64,000 bases of DNA, from NCBI RefSeq assembly GCF_000203795.2, contig NW_006281106.1, positions 625,302 through 689,301 on the forward strand. The letters run 5' to 3'. Position 1 is the first letter of the stretch. Every line of letters begins with the position of its first letter. This document shows, piece after piece, positions 33,321-44,944 of the stretch. Source of the DNA: Batrachochytrium dendrobatidis JAM81 (taxonomy: Eukaryota > Chytridiomycota > Chytridiomycetes > Rhizophydiales). The notes under the pieces were generated by a model. The model was not told the DNA's origin. It worked only from the letters and a program-made list of their open reading frames with translations, and searched no databases. The position numbers and the translations under genes were made by a program.

Positions 33321-33670
33321 CATTCAGCACTTGATAATACTCCTACTTTGCACAGTAAAAATGTGTGCCTGTAGTAAATAAACATTATTATGCATCGATT
33401 TTGATTCTACCACGTTGCTATAGCTTGAACAACACTTTTTGAATTGATTACACTGGCACTTGCTTGCTGTTTCAGCAGCAATTGAGTTTGGACCGACTGA
33501 CAACAGTTTTTTAAATTTGGATTTAGTTTGTCGTATTTGATTGCATTGAATTCAGGTAAATTCTTGCATTACAACTTCCAAAGTTTGCAGACGACTGGTT
33601 CAAGTTTATTTCGATTTAGTCATACTATAGTCTGCTTTCGAGTAAGAAATTGGTGAATTAAAGGCATTGA
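33321..33670. other. Intergenic region, no feature recognised
   Basis: Homology to the first phosphatase unit stops about 11 bp after the stop codon. The remaining roughly 340 bp show no open frame, repeat or RNA gene that can be supported. They presumably carry the promoter of the KAT14-like gene. Confidence 0.4.
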
Positions 33671-36600
33671 ATGAAACCGTGCTACTGTGGAGAGCAGACA
33701 GATGACTGTTCAACGCTTTCTGAAGTCACAAATTTATTAGAATGCAGCAAGTGTGGTCAGAGAATTCATTCATGTAAGTAATTATATGGGTTGAAACTGT
33801 TGGATTCTCATCTGCAACCTAGTTGCCAGAAAGTACTTTATAAACCTACTCGATACCATTGATTAGGAAGATTCAATTTCGCAATGTGCTGATGTTTGTA
33901 TTAGATTGTGTTCAGGCTGTCAAAATTCCTATTCTGTTGTATGGCGACAAGTATTTCACCTATTACTGCAAAGACTGCTCGAAAACATCCACAGACTCAT
34001 TTGAACGGCATTCAGTATCATGGTGAGTTTGTCAATGCTGCCTTGTACAGTTAGATAATCCACTTGCTCTTGTAACAATTTTATCTTGGCAACTATCGTG
34101 ATAGGTCAGTGCTGTTACAGCTTGTGCTTTACTATCTACATGTGAGTCGACCAGCCTGCAACTACTTTCATATCAAGGACATTTATCAGATTCTTGACTC
34201 GGGCTGGGAATATCTGCGAGCTCAAACTGATCGTATGTATATTTGAAAATACAGTGTAGTTTTACAATGTCACTTGTCCATGACAATATATTAATTTATT
34301 TTATATTAGGGCCAGCAAAATGGAAATCAAATGTCGCTGGAGTGATTTCTACAACCCCAACTATATTTAAATCTGGTGTCAAGGATATGGGGCGAGTTGG
34401 CTACTGGACGCTGGTAGAGATCAAACTGCCTAATCAAAAAGCCCAACGAAATGCAATGCAATCGTTATCAAGCACTCCAACTGCAAAATCTGCATCAGTA
34501 AATCGTAGACCATTTAGTGGCTCTCCTCTAGAATCTGGAATATCAAGTGATACTGCTGCTGGTCAGTCTGCATTAAGATTTCTGGGAAGTCTATTAAAAG
34601 GAGGCTCTTTATCGCATGGATTGTTACCATTGGGTTCTACACCTACACAACGTGAACTTGAACTTGCTAGTAGCATGCTACAATCTGTCGCGAACCAGAA
34701 TCTACGCAATATCAAAAACAAACCAGTATCAAGTGATTCATCTGGTTCATCTGATTCATCTGATTTGGAAGACGACTCAAATGTGTCTGATTCATTGCAA
34801 AATAATGCCAATACCAAAGCTTCTTCATCTCTAAATGCATTAAGCCAGTTAAACTCTGCACCAACTCAGTCTAATCCTGAAGAGTTTGCATCTTTTCCAG
34901 GATCACTCTTACCCAACTTTTTTTCCAATTTACAGTCAATCATTGCATCGGCGATTTTACCAGGATCTTCGTCAACGCCTCTATTTGCAGCGACAAATCG
35001 TGTATCACCACAACAGCAAGCAATGGCATCCACTCTTTTTGAAAAAAACGGCATTGATGGTTTCAAATCCGATTCGATCCAGCATGGCACGCCTTTATCT
35101 AGTCCTTTGACTTTTGGAAATAATTTGAGCAGTAGTGATAATAGTGTAGATTTAAGTTTTCAAAGTAACAATTCAGATTCTGGAATGATAGTGTCAGGCA
35201 GCGCAGATACGAGTGGCATTTTGAAGATTGAGTCAAAAGCGAGTGTTGGTGCTCCGGATGATACAATGTTGAAAAACTCACCTGACCAATCTACCTCACT
35301 TTCTACTAAAAAGCATAAACCTTTGCAGAAACCATTTACAAAACCTATAGATACAGTGACACAAGAGGATGGCAGTGACTCGACCAGAAAGATCAAGAGT
35401 CTAACTAGGCAGATTAAAAAGGCAGTTGATACGACCATATCTGATGCTTCAATTAATGGCGAGTCTACTGTGAACAACACAAATACTGTACAATCACGAC
35501 ACCTGGCATTGCGTTTAAGCGAATCAGTGACAGAACAGTCCGATCAGTTACGTACACCATCTATTAAAAAAACTAAAATGGCACACCGAGTGTCTAAAAA
35601 GTTGGCAAATCAAGTCATGGACGATTTTGAATGTGCGACAGCTGCATCAGCATTTAAAGTTGAAGAAGCAGATACTGTTGGTGAAAAGACTGGGATGATC
35701 AATATGGACGACACCAAAAGGAAGGCTGAGGAATCTAGTCCATCGATGATAAAGAAACCCAAAGTGGCACATTCAGTATCTAAAAAACTCGGTAATATGC
35801 AAATGGTGGACTCTGATCACGATTTTGAAAATAGCGAATGTTCTGCAGAGGAATTGGGTCAAACCAATCTATCGAGTGCACTATCATGTAATAAGGACTT
35901 GAAACCCCCAGGCTCTTATTCTACGGAATTTCAAGCAACATCACTATCAAATCCGTCCAAAAACTCGGCCAACAGATTGATTCAAAAGCCCGCCGCACGA
36001 CCAAAATATCGGTTACTGAGTGTTGCCAACGAATTTCAATTACGATCTCAACTTGATATGGTGTCAAATTTATCCAACCCATTGTATCAGTTTCGACGCA
36101 AGCTGATTATGCGAAGCCAACGACGATTGCAAAATCATAAAGTGTTTAATTTGGATGCATGGATGGCTAGATATTTTCAGCAAACGCCAGGCGGAGCTAC
36201 TCCCTTAGTCTTTCCATCACAGTTACGTGTCCGTATTCAGATGCCGAACGGCATGTGGGAAAGCATTGCTATGCCTGATGAAGATCCAGCTACTGTTTTG
36301 GAACGATTCAATGTAGCTAAAGATATCTCAAAAACTCTGTACTCAAAATCTCTGCGATCGTACATTTTGGGAAATCCAATGCTAAGAGACACGCTTACCG
36401 TATTTGGGAAAAGACATAGCGCATATACGGGGAAAGTGCTTGAGCCATACATTATCCGCAACTACAGTATAAATCCTCCAAAGAAGATGCTTTTGGAGGC
36501 AATCACTTTTTGTGAAAAAGGTAAGCTGATACGTTTTATAAAAGTCTAATATAACAGTTTAGCGAATGGAGTAAATCTAACTCGATGATTTGGACTGTTG

Positions 36601-37282
36601 AATCAATACATTGAATGCATTTTAACCTGATATTTTATACATGATCATCTTTTTTAGCAGTGCTTCCAAATGTTTCTGCTTCCATTGATCTTGTGTATTT
36701 TCATGAAATGCATGTCAATGCAGTCAATGATATGTTGTCGCGAGTGTTTTGGCCAGGTATTGACATGTCAGAAAGCTTAACCTATCCAGATTTTAGCATT
36801 GTTGCCTTGTACAAGCGACTTGTGATTGGGTGTGCATTTATGAATCCAGAAGGGTATATCACGTATCTAGCAGTTTTACCAGGATGGCAAGGATGTGGTA
36901 TTGCGAGCATGATGCTGTATCAGCTCATCAAGGTAACTTGAATTCGACTTTGATTACTGGTCCAGACCTGTAATGATGTGTTATGTTTAGTTTGATGTAT
37001 TGAGTTGGTTTTCAATTTATGTGATTGTGTATTCTAGAAAGCAAAAGCAGCATGCCATGATATCTGCCTTCATGTATCTGCAAGCAACAAAGCCATGGTA
37101 GTGTGGATATGAGTGCATTATGCTGATGCTTGATCATTGCTGACACTATTCAACTTTAGTTGCTATACCAAAAATTCGGATTCAAGTCTGAAGGGTTTTT
37201 TGTTGGATTTTATTCAAATTATTTTCCAAAAGACTCAAAAGAGTGTCCAAATGCTATATTTCTTCGACTTCGGATTCGTTGA
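33671..37282 (+). CDS. KAT14: KAT14/CSRP2BP-like PHD-finger and GNAT acetyltransferase (ATAC-type)
   Basis: KAT14 (ATAC2) is the second acetyltransferase-like subunit of the metazoan ATAC chromatin complex. Seven exons (33671-33773, 33905-34022, 34105-34232, 34310-36520, 36658-36932, 37038-37097, 37160-37282) sum to 3,018 nt, 1,005 residues. The N-terminus is a Cys-rich PHD-like finger (CYCG, then LLECSKCGQRIHSYC, later YYCKDC). It leads into the helical region FERHSVSWSVLLQLVLYYL and SNVAGVISTTPTIFKSG. A long Ser-rich, disordered middle (about residues 140-640) follows. The C-terminal GNAT domain has FWPGIDMSESLTYPDFSIV, the acetyl-CoA loop PGWQGCGIASMM, LHVSASNKAMLLYQKFGF and the ending AIFLRLRIR. 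Both ends match KAT14 specifically. The middle is longer than in animals (human about 780 residues in total). Confidence 0.88.
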
Positions 37283-37573
37283 GCGAAGCCTGTTGTGTTT
37301 ACACGATTCAAAAGCCTATTATAGCTCTCGCTTGATCAAAATGACTCTTATTGCTTGTAGTTTTAAACCATACCCATTCCGAGCATCTAATACATTTATT
37401 ACAAATCTAAATGGTCAATAGTAAAATAGCCACTATTTTATTACTAAAATTACAGGAAAAGGATGTATTGTATTTATTTCACATAGATGTTACATCTAAT
37501 AGTATACTGGTTTAATGTTGAGCAGATGAAAGAGTAGGCTTGTAATCACGATTGTGTCCATAATACTGCAGTC

Positions 37574-39886
37574 TTATTTTGAATCAGTGTCATTTTTGAC
37601 TAGCGAGGCGACAATCGGTTGTGGTTCAGCAACTAGGATTGAATGGGTGGATTTGTCTGTAGTTTCTATTTCAGGTGTGGCAGACAAGCGAGTTTCAACA
37701 GAGACTACAGGAGCACTCGCGACCTGCTTAGAGTCGGCTTGCTCGACAATTGGACAAGCAGTTTCTGTATCAACGAAAGTAGACGGTATGTTAGCTTCAG
37801 ACTCGATTAAAGTGGTTATCTGTGGAATATGCGGGAGATCATTGCCGCGTGTTGTAGGAGCAACATGATCCTTGAGCATAGATTCTGTTTTTTCTGGAAC
37901 ACGAGGAAGCGTTGGATAGTCGGCATACGTGTCTGCAAAATATTGTGTGACTCCGAGTTCAGATACTGCAGGTGCAGAAAATGGAGAAAAGGCAGCATTC
38001 CCAGGAATAAAAGAAGTAGTTTTCATTGGTGCTTGATAGTATAGATTTGATACTTGCTCTGGAGCCTGATGGACTGCATTAGGACTTTGAAGCTGAAAGT
38101 GTGCTGCTAGATTTGGATAAAGATGCATTTCAGTTGGCTGGTGAGATTGGGGATATGCCTGGGCTGAGTTTAAATTTATTTGATCCGACTGTTGAAGTTG
38201 TGGGGACGCGATGTAGGCAGGCGATCGATGCATGTCAACTGGTCGCTGCATAGATTCAATGGTATGACCTCTTGGAGGAATAAACAGTGCTGCAGGAGAG
38301 GCATTCCCAGCAATAGTATGCACAGGATCTGGCACAGAAACAGTTAGGGGAGCAAAGGCATGAGGATAAGCAGGGCTGGAAGCTTCAACCGAGGTATAGG
38401 TCTGAGTCGGAGTTTTGAAAAGTGCGATGGATGGTAGAGGAGCTTGAGCGGAAGCTGAAGCCTGATTAGACATGATCATGGGTTCTGGAACAGCAGTCTC
38501 CATTAGGTTCTCAGCTTGATCACTTTTGGGCTTTCCCTGTTTAAAGATACGTCCAATCATACTCGATGCATACTTGCGTCCAAAGTAAATGCCAATTGCA
38601 CACACCAGAAAACCCACGACAAGCACGACGATAAGCGTAGTATGGGATGGCGATTTTTGTGCTGATGCTGTTTAATTATCAAGATTGATGGTTCAAGATG
38701 GAAAAAACAGTTAAATTACAAAGACACCATTTACAACCCTATTCACATCACAGTACACCATTCACTTGTTTAATCTACAACTCTTTTCTCCAAACCAAAC
38801 ATCGAGTGATTGGCATGAATGATTGCTGCATTTCTGATACGTGCAATCTTTGTTTTGTTGGACTGGAACGCAAGCGTATGTGAATTTAGAATACAACAGA
38901 TATGATTTTGTAGAGTTTGGCAGTGTATGCATCATATGATGAACATTGTGTTTGAAGAACTGAGAATGTCAATTGAGGAAGCAGTCACTCGAGTGTTCCA
39001 GTTTACGTGAATACAATAGAATATCCAAACAATCTATATTAAAGTACTTACAATAGCAGGAAAGATTGCAGGAGGTAGCAGTATCAAGCGAGGCACCACA
39101 AATGTCAGTATCATGGCCATCACAATTATCAGGAATTTTCGAAAACGTAGGCAATGCGCCAGATAAATGAGGATTTTTGCTGAAATTCAAAAACTGCAAG
39201 TCCGGTAGATTCCCCAAAGAAGCTGGGACAGATCCGACAAGGTTGTTTCCGCTCAAATCAAGTCGTTGCAATGAAGCGATCTTGCTAATTGAGTCTGGAA
39301 TAGTGCTGGAGAAGTTATTGTTGGGCAGATAACTTGAAACAGAAATCCATTAGTGTTCAAACTTTCAAGCTGATGAATGGAGATAGTACTACAAAGTTAG
39401 GCTTACAGTGATTTTAGATTGGTAAGGTTTCCCAGAGAAGCAGGAATCGGGCCATTAAAGTTGTTGTTGGACAGATACCTATTTATTTTAAATGTGTATT
39501 GCGAACCCACGCCATATCAATGGGTTGGATTAAAAAGGCGATGCAAAGTCAGCCGGACGAATAATTTAAGCATGATTGGATCATGAAGGGTAAGGATAGC
39601 TAGGAGAAACGTACAGTGATGTCAGGCCATCCAGATTGCCAATAGACTCGTTGAGAGGAGCAGAGATGCCCAACTGCAAGAACCTGACGATTGTGGCAAT
39701 GAAGAGGTTAGAAAGAGGCGTTAAAATCAACCACCAATGCAAGGATTAGATTTAGACTACTTACAATGATGATATACGGCCATTAGAGCAAGTGACGCCG
39801 CCAAACGAGCAGCAGTTGATATCAAAAGAAATTGTAGGGAAAACAGTGGTTGACAACACTTCGCAATCTCTGACAGCGGTAGTCAT
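37574..39886 (-). CDS. Leucine-rich-repeat single-pass transmembrane protein
   Basis: The start ATG at 39886 gives an LRR N-cap (DINCCSFGGVTCSNGRIS). Plant-type extracellular LRRs follow, one per exon: GISAPLNESIGNLDGLTSL, NNNFNGPIPASLGNLTNLKS, NNNFSSTIPDSISKIASLQ, and NNLVGSVPASLGNLPDLQF. A Cys-rich C-cap comes next. After a 384-nt intron (39051-38668) come the TM helix (TLIVVLVVGFLVCAIGIYFG) and a roughly 330-residue Pro/Gln-rich cytoplasmic tail with no kinase domain. The stop is at 37574. Internal LRR exons share the same phase; the one I counted is exactly 72 nt. No signal peptide precedes the N-cap, so an unseen first exon is likely. A TIR-element copy lies in the large intron. Ligand and function are unknown; a cell-surface receptor or adhesion role is inference. 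Confidence 0.8.
38731..39019 (+). repeat. TIR element inserted in the LRR-gene intron
   Basis: The left end TTACAACCCTATTCACATCA and the right end GTTTACGTGAATACAATAG are inverted relatives of the family ends. The interior (CCAAACCAAACATCGAGTG; ATGATGAACATTGTGTTTGA) matches copies at 50.7 and 30.5 kb. It fills most of a 384-nt intron whose siblings are around 70 nt, so the insertion postdates the intron. Confidence 0.65.
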
Positions 39887-40098
39887 GATTCAATGATTTT
39901 ACCGAGCAATTTCTTATAAACAGAAAGTCCAATTTCGACTCCACCGTTGACTAGCAAACTACTCGACCATCAATACAGTCCAAGTTGTTCATGCGACCCC
40001 GAATTCAATAGCACGTGTTTGGTATTCAACATTGTGGCTCAAGTCTGCTATTCTGGATGAAATGTTGTGCACCTTTATAAACTTTGAATCAATATAAT

Positions 40099-42204
40099 TT
40101 ATTCTTTGGCCATAATCAGGGCTCCTGCTTCAATCACTGCTCCTAGGTTCACTAAACATTGCATAAATGACAACGAGTAGTGATTCCAATTTGCCCATTC
40201 CATTTCAGAAAACGCCCCAGCAAGATTGGACTGATGAAGTTGTGTTTGCTCCTGTCTAAACAGGCACAATGTCATAAAGACGGCATCCCTCAGCAAAGGA
40301 AAGATGTTTGTACTAAGCAACTGTGGATCATGGTTATGTGCTGTAGGATCAATTAGTCGATGCTGGAACACTCTGGATGTAGAGTGGATCACTGTTCCAA
40401 GCATTTCAATAAGAACATGAAATCGTGTATCCAAAATCTGATGAAGTGCAATATTATCTGCTGCCCAGATACGGCCATACACCATTGTAACTGTAAGATA
40501 AAATAGTCGCTCGACACCACGTTGACAATCAGGTGAATGCGATACCGCTTTGGCTTCGCTAGATGTAAGCAGAATCTCCCCAGAAGCATCTTCAATCAGT
40601 ACACGAAGTTTCTCTAATTCTTTTGCAATACCATCGGCTTTGACTAGTGCTTCATCTCTGAATACTGTAATGGAAAAATCCACCTCTTTTGTACCGTCAT
40701 GATATGATAAATGAACAAACTCTTGAAGCTCGGCTATCATTGTCATGATTTTTCCAACACGCTCAGGGAGTCTAGTAGATGCTCGTTCTGACATGACAAA
40801 GGTCGACACGACAAACGAAATGGCTACACCCAGTACAACCAGTCCAATTCTGTTCACTGCAGAGACGTAAAAGGGTCGACTATAAAATGGAAGACTAGGA
40901 TCCCAATCCTCTTCGTAATTTGGCTCGGCATATTCACCAAGCACCACAATGAGAACGGTTAGCAACATCACCATGTAAACATACGAGTATTTCGGCTGTA
41001 TGACTCTAGCATAGGATATAATGAATGTGGCTACGAATAGACTGATGCTGAGAAGATAGGGTTTGTAGCTGCATTGAAGACAAAATGGAGGAAGAGCAAA
41101 TGTAATGGCAAGTAGAGCAACCCCAATCAGACCACCAAAAACCGTGCCAATCACTCGTTGCAATGACTTGCGCAGAAAACCTCCATACGTTGCTTCGTAT
41201 GTAGCAATAACAGTAACAGCAGCCCATCCCTTGCCATGAATCTGATCGCGCAATACATCAACAAAGTTGAATAGCGTTGCCAGTACAATGGCAATGGAAA
41301 CTTGAAACGCGAATCGAAATGCCTTGTCAGTGCAGACGTAGAACCAACATCTGTGACCTATCTTGGCAGCCTTTGAATAGACGGTGGAAAATATACTCGA
41401 GTTTTTATTCGAGTGTACAAGTGGATTGAGAAGCGACACCTCTTCTTCGTTTAGTTCATCTAGTGCAGGATTCCGACTGGACTCTGTATAGTCATGATTG
41501 CAATCCTCCTGTGACAATGCTCTACCCACTTGCTGTTTCAGTCGTTCATTAAGACTAATAAGAGATTGCAATGTGATTTTTTCAGGATCTTCGTCAGTAT
41601 CAAGGTTTTGTGCAAAGCCAGTATTCTGTGATGGTATAGCTGGTCTTGTTCTTAGCTCAGTAGTTGTATTAGAAAGAGCAGGAGAGTGCTGTGGATTGGC
41701 ATTAGACATGTGATTCTGTAAAGCTTGAACAGACGACTGAAACTCTCTGCGACGACTGAATACATCATTGACAAGTTCCAACAAGGGATCGACTTTTGGA
41801 GCTTTTGCAGTATGGCTGAATGGTAAGATGGAAGCAACTGTAGCAGCTCGAGAGTAAGCCTGACCTGAACGCAACTTGGCATTCAGCTGCTGTTGTGTTG
41901 GAATCTTTGGGTTTGGCCACAACTCTTGAGCGTTGATATTGGTAGGACTAGTAGTCAGTCCTACAGAGGTAGATGCGGAGTCTACTGGAGTAGAAGGTTC
42001 ATGAGGATGTTCGTAGGGCTGTGAGCTGTTAGACGGATGAGTAGCAGATCGTCCCCATTCAGTAAATCCAGCCGACACAGTAGGAATAAACCTGTCAGTC
42101 CCAGTTGATGGCGAAGCATAATAAAAAACACTCATGGGTCGTCGTTTAGTCTGCATTGCGATTGCAGCAGTAGGATGTTGAAGAGAAGATGACAGTTCTG
42201 GCAT
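40099..42204 (-). CDS. FUSC / aromatic-acid-exporter-like integral membrane protein
   Basis: A single exon of 701 residues. The first 280 residues are Ser/Thr/Pro-rich and presumably cytosolic. A block of about six hydrophobic helices (about residues 290-470) follows: FAFQVSIAIVLATLFNFVDV; a soluble turn with GKGWAAVTVIATYEATYGGF; SLQRVIGTVFGGLIGVALLA; SISLFVATFIISYARVI; YVYMVMLLTVLIVVLGEY; and RIGLVVLGVAISFVVSTFVM. The pattern 'W.a.TV..v.....G.......R..GT..G...G' is typical of FUSC/ArAE/ALMT-like proteins. A cytoplasmic helical domain forms the C-terminus. Fungal members are poorly characterised; export of organic anions is inference. The start ATG at 42204 faces the SMYD gene across 153 bp, so the two probably share a bidirectional promoter. 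Confidence 0.8.
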   Translation of the reverse strand: MPELSSSLQHPTAAIAMQTKRRPMSVFYYASPSTGTDRFIPTVSAGFTEWGRSATHPSNSSQPYEHPHEPSTPVDSASTSVGLTTSPTNINAQELWPNPKIPTQQQLNAKLRSGQAYSRAATVASILPFSHTAKAPKVDPLLELVNDVFSRRREFQSSVQALQNHMSNANPQHSPALSNTTTELRTRPAIPSQNTGFAQNLDTDEDPEKITLQSLISLNERLKQQVGRALSQEDCNHDYTESSRNPALDELNEEEVSLLNPLVHSNKNSSIFSTVYSKAAKIGHRCWFYVCTDKAFRFAFQVSIAIVLATLFNFVDVLRDQIHGKGWAAVTVIATYEATYGGFLRKSLQRVIGTVFGGLIGVALLAITFALPPFCLQCSYKPYLLSISLFVATFIISYARVIQPKYSYVYMVMLLTVLIVVLGEYAEPNYEEDWDPSLPFYSRPFYVSAVNRIGLVVLGVAISFVVSTFVMSERASTRLPERVGKIMTMIAELQEFVHLSYHDGTKEVDFSITVFRDEALVKADGIAKELEKLRVLIEDASGEILLTSSEAKAVSHSPDCQRGVERLFYLTVTMVYGRIWAADNIALHQILDTRFHVLIEMLGTVIHSTSRVFQHRLIDPTAHNHDPQLLSTNIFPLLRDAVFMTLCLFRQEQTQLHQSNLAGAFSEMEWANWNHYSLSFMQCLVNLGAVIEAGALIMAKE

Positions 42205-42357
42205 GATGGATTGGTCAAGTATTGATAAAGAACATTCAATAGTTATGCTTGTGGAATCGAACAGCTTTTAACTTTCAATCTTGATTCAAGACTTGTTTGA
42301 AATCCAACATCAAATGTGAATATAAATTGCATCTGCAATAAGTCTGGACTTGCTAGC

Positions 42358-43869
42358 ATGACATCTTCAAACTCATTCATCACAGACTGTCATTCTGATC
42401 TCAACTCTCACAGATGGATTGTATTGGATTCAATTCTACACAGTTCTGGACTCTCTCTCTCCACTTCTGCTACAAAACATCGATGTATTCTTGCAACTAA
42501 ATCCATTCCTGTCGGTTCAACTGTACTGAGTGAGCCTGCAATGGCATTCATTTCACTTGGAACCTTGTGTGAATATTGTTTATCTACATCAGATATACAA
42601 GGACAACACACTCAATTACAGAGATGCACAGGATGTCGTCAAGTTGTATATTGCAGTGTAGTATGTCAAAAAGCTGATTGGATTGCAGGACACAATTCTG
42701 CTTGTGCAGTTCTCAAGACTATCGACTGTTCAGCTACAACTCGACAATCAAATCGCAACGACATTGCCATGCTATTTAAAGTGGTTCGTATCATTTCAAA
42801 TCCCTCATTTCAATCTACCACTTTGGATGATCGCATGGATCTAGATTGTCCAATGGACAATGTTGCTCTTGTCAGAAATATCAGATCCATTCAGCCTTTG
42901 GTATTCTTATCTCTCCAATCGCATGTGTTGGATTTTGAAACATGTCAGGCATCATATCCTCATGCAACCAATGCATTAAATGGACATTCCATGAAACAAA
43001 TAGAGTCACAACTTCCATCAGCTGCCGTAAAACTCATGAATCTGCCTGTTTCAGATCTCATTCATCATCTGGGTAGATTCAGGTGTAACAACTTTACTAT
43101 AATCGACTCCAACCTATTTCCCGTTGGAGAAGGAACATACCCACTTGCATCTCTGTTCAACCACGACTGCTGGCCAAACTGTATTGCTATATTCGATGGA
43201 AGTCGGGTAGTTATTCAGACCATTCGTGACATTGCTAAAGGAGATGAACTCTGTATTTCATACATTGATCCTATTTTAGATCATGATAGTCGGCGAATGT
43301 CACTTGAAACGAAATACTGCTTTAACTGTCAGTGTTCTGTTTGCATGTCAGAATCCTGCACTCCATTACATTCACCAACTACCAAAAAAGACGCACTCCT
43401 TTCACTTGACGAAAAGAGTGATGTTGGATGGCGATTACTGAAATGGTTTCATACTTGTTTAAAAAAATCTGATGACGAGTTTGAAAGAGCTCAGCAAGAT
43501 CAAATCAGCAAGACAATCGCTCTAGTGTCCAAACGTGCTGTCGTTGCAGAGATTGGCAATGCGACACAAATGTTTCAAAGCCATCTCATGCGTCAAGATT
43601 GGGAGCAAGCATACAAGTCGGGACTGCATCTGCTTGGGCAATATCTTTTGCGATATCCCCGATACTATCCATTGGTATCTCAACACATGTTCTTTGTGGC
43701 ACAGTGTATGTGGAACTCGGGTCAAACAGATGAAACCATCTTTTTGCTTGGCGTGATTAAAAAATGTCTTGAGATCACCTATGGATCTGTCATGAAATCG
43801 CACCACCTTATTGGTCAAGTGGATTCATTACTGGCTCAAGCACTTTACGAGCAATCGGCAATGGTATAG
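42358..43869 (+). CDS. SET and MYND domain (SMYD-type) lysine methyltransferase
   Basis: An intronless gene of 503 residues. The split SET domain starts with the N-terminal strand region (CILATKSIPVGSTVLSEPAM) and is interrupted by a MYND zinc finger at about residues 71-113 (CEYC, CTGCRQVVYCSVVCQKADW, HNSAC). The SET core resumes with FPVGEGTYPLASLFNHDCWP (NHxCxPN motif, Asn at about 268) and GDELCISYIDP. A post-SET cysteine cluster (YCFNCQCSVC) and a C-terminal TPR-like helical region complete it. All SAM and substrate motifs are present, so activity is plausible; whether the substrate is histone or non-histone cannot be told. The frame is open upstream to 42316 but only from GTG; ATG 42358 is the first ATG. 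It converges with NDUFA8. Confidence 0.9.
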   Translation: MTSSNSFITDCHSDLNSHRWIVLDSILHSSGLSLSTSATKHRCILATKSIPVGSTVLSEPAMAFISLGTLCEYCLSTSDIQGQHTQLQRCTGCRQVVYCSVVCQKADWIAGHNSACAVLKTIDCSATTRQSNRNDIAMLFKVVRIISNPSFQSTTLDDRMDLDCPMDNVALVRNIRSIQPLVFLSLQSHVLDFETCQASYPHATNALNGHSMKQIESQLPSAAVKLMNLPVSDLIHHLGRFRCNNFTIIDSNLFPVGEGTYPLASLFNHDCWPNCIAIFDGSRVVIQTIRDIAKGDELCISYIDPILDHDSRRMSLETKYCFNCQCSVCMSESCTPLHSPTTKKDALLSLDEKSDVGWRLLKWFHTCLKKSDDEFERAQQDQISKTIALVSKRAVVAEIGNATQMFQSHLMRQDWEQAYKSGLHLLGQYLLRYPRYYPLVSQHMFFVAQCMWNSGQTDETIFLLGVIKKCLEITYGSVMKSHHLIGQVDSLLAQALYEQSAMV

Positions 43870-44147
43870 TCCCAGTTTCAAAAAAGTGTATCCTGGTGTA
43901 TACATATCTGCAGAGTGTACCATTTACAACTAATAGTGAGATCATGTTCCAAATAAACGGCAACACCCTGGATAACAGCCTTGTTTTATCAGTACACGAT
44001 TGCAAATTTGGATACAGTCCAATATAGACGATATCTGCTATAATTAAATCTCGAAATGCCATTTCATATCTATGCTTCATACGTCCTTTCATTGTAAACA
44101 ACAATTAAACCAAATCACAAAAGCAATTCCCAAGTCTTGATGATTAT

Positions 44148-44944
44148 CTACTTGTACATTGGGTTTTCTTTGAGATGGATCTGTGTCTGGCCTGGTTCGT
44201 AATCAGGGATGTTCTTTGAAATGCCCTAAAATTCGAAACGTATCAAATAGCATTGGTATGAAATCCATGACAGGCACAGGAATGAGTTGTCAAATATGTA
44301 GCATGGCATCCAAATCCAAAGTTTATAACTGTACCAGTTTGTCAAAGATGCAATCGTTTAGCTGTCGCTCTTCCTTGCGGCATTTTTGAAAACGCTGATT
44401 GGACATGTCAAGACATTGCCAGTGTTTAGTCCATGACTCATCGCAGTTTTCCTTGAGTTTGGAGATGCTGTATGGATTTGAATATAGATCAAAAGACGTT
44501 AGATGGATACATTGACACTTCACGTAGCCATAATGCATCAATATGAATGGTTGATTTAGAATAGGTTGCTGATGACTCTTGGTTGCAAGAGCTGAAACGA
44601 TTAGACGTCATGACCAACCATTATTTTGATGCATGAACTATCTGTATAGCTGGGAGCACATTGACATGAATTGCAGCATTTATAATAGCCAATTCAACCT
44701 ACAAATCCAAGGCACAACGAGTGACTTTACGGCCTTCAGCCAGACAGTCGCGGGGATCACCATTCTCCTTTTTGCAAAGGATATAGTCTTCGTTGTAGCT
44801 CTTGCAGGCAGCACCAAAATGAAAAGAGATGGATTGTAGAGGAGCCGAAGTACATCCAACCTCGTCGACTTCAGGGACACCTTTCAATGGTTCTTTCTCG
44901 ACCCAAAGGCCATTGACAAAAATTCCTTCTCTTCCGTTTGACAT
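44148..44944 (-). CDS. NDUFA8: Mitochondrial complex I accessory subunit NDUFA8 (twin CHCH)
   Basis: NDUFA8 is an intermembrane-space-facing accessory subunit of NADH:ubiquinone oxidoreductase, with two CX9C-type disulfide hairpins imported by the Mia40 route. Three exons (44944-44703, 44467-44335, 44225-44148) give 453 nt, 150 residues. The first CHCH pair lies in HFGAACKSYNEDYILCKKEN and DPRDCLAEGRKVTRCALDF. The second lies in LKENCDESWTKHWQCLDM and RFQKCRKEERQLNDCIFDKL. All eight cysteines are spaced CX8-9C. The C-terminus continues GISKNIPDYEPG and ends NPMYK. The 236-nt first intron is long for this window. The match to NDUFA8 across both modules is clear. Confidence 0.9.

Larger units (their letters stand above)
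27093..33331 (+). repeat. Tandem duplication of the phosphatase gene (units 27093-29451 and 30985-33331)
   Basis: Two direct units of 2,359 and 2,347 bp include about 37 bp of 5' flank, all exons, both introns and about 11 bp after the stop. They differ by a 12-bp deletion in intron 1 of the second unit and by about 25 substitutions, most of them clustered at 29123-29315. A 1.5-kb unrelated spacer (29452-30984) separates them and contains a TIR-element copy. Confidence 0.95.
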
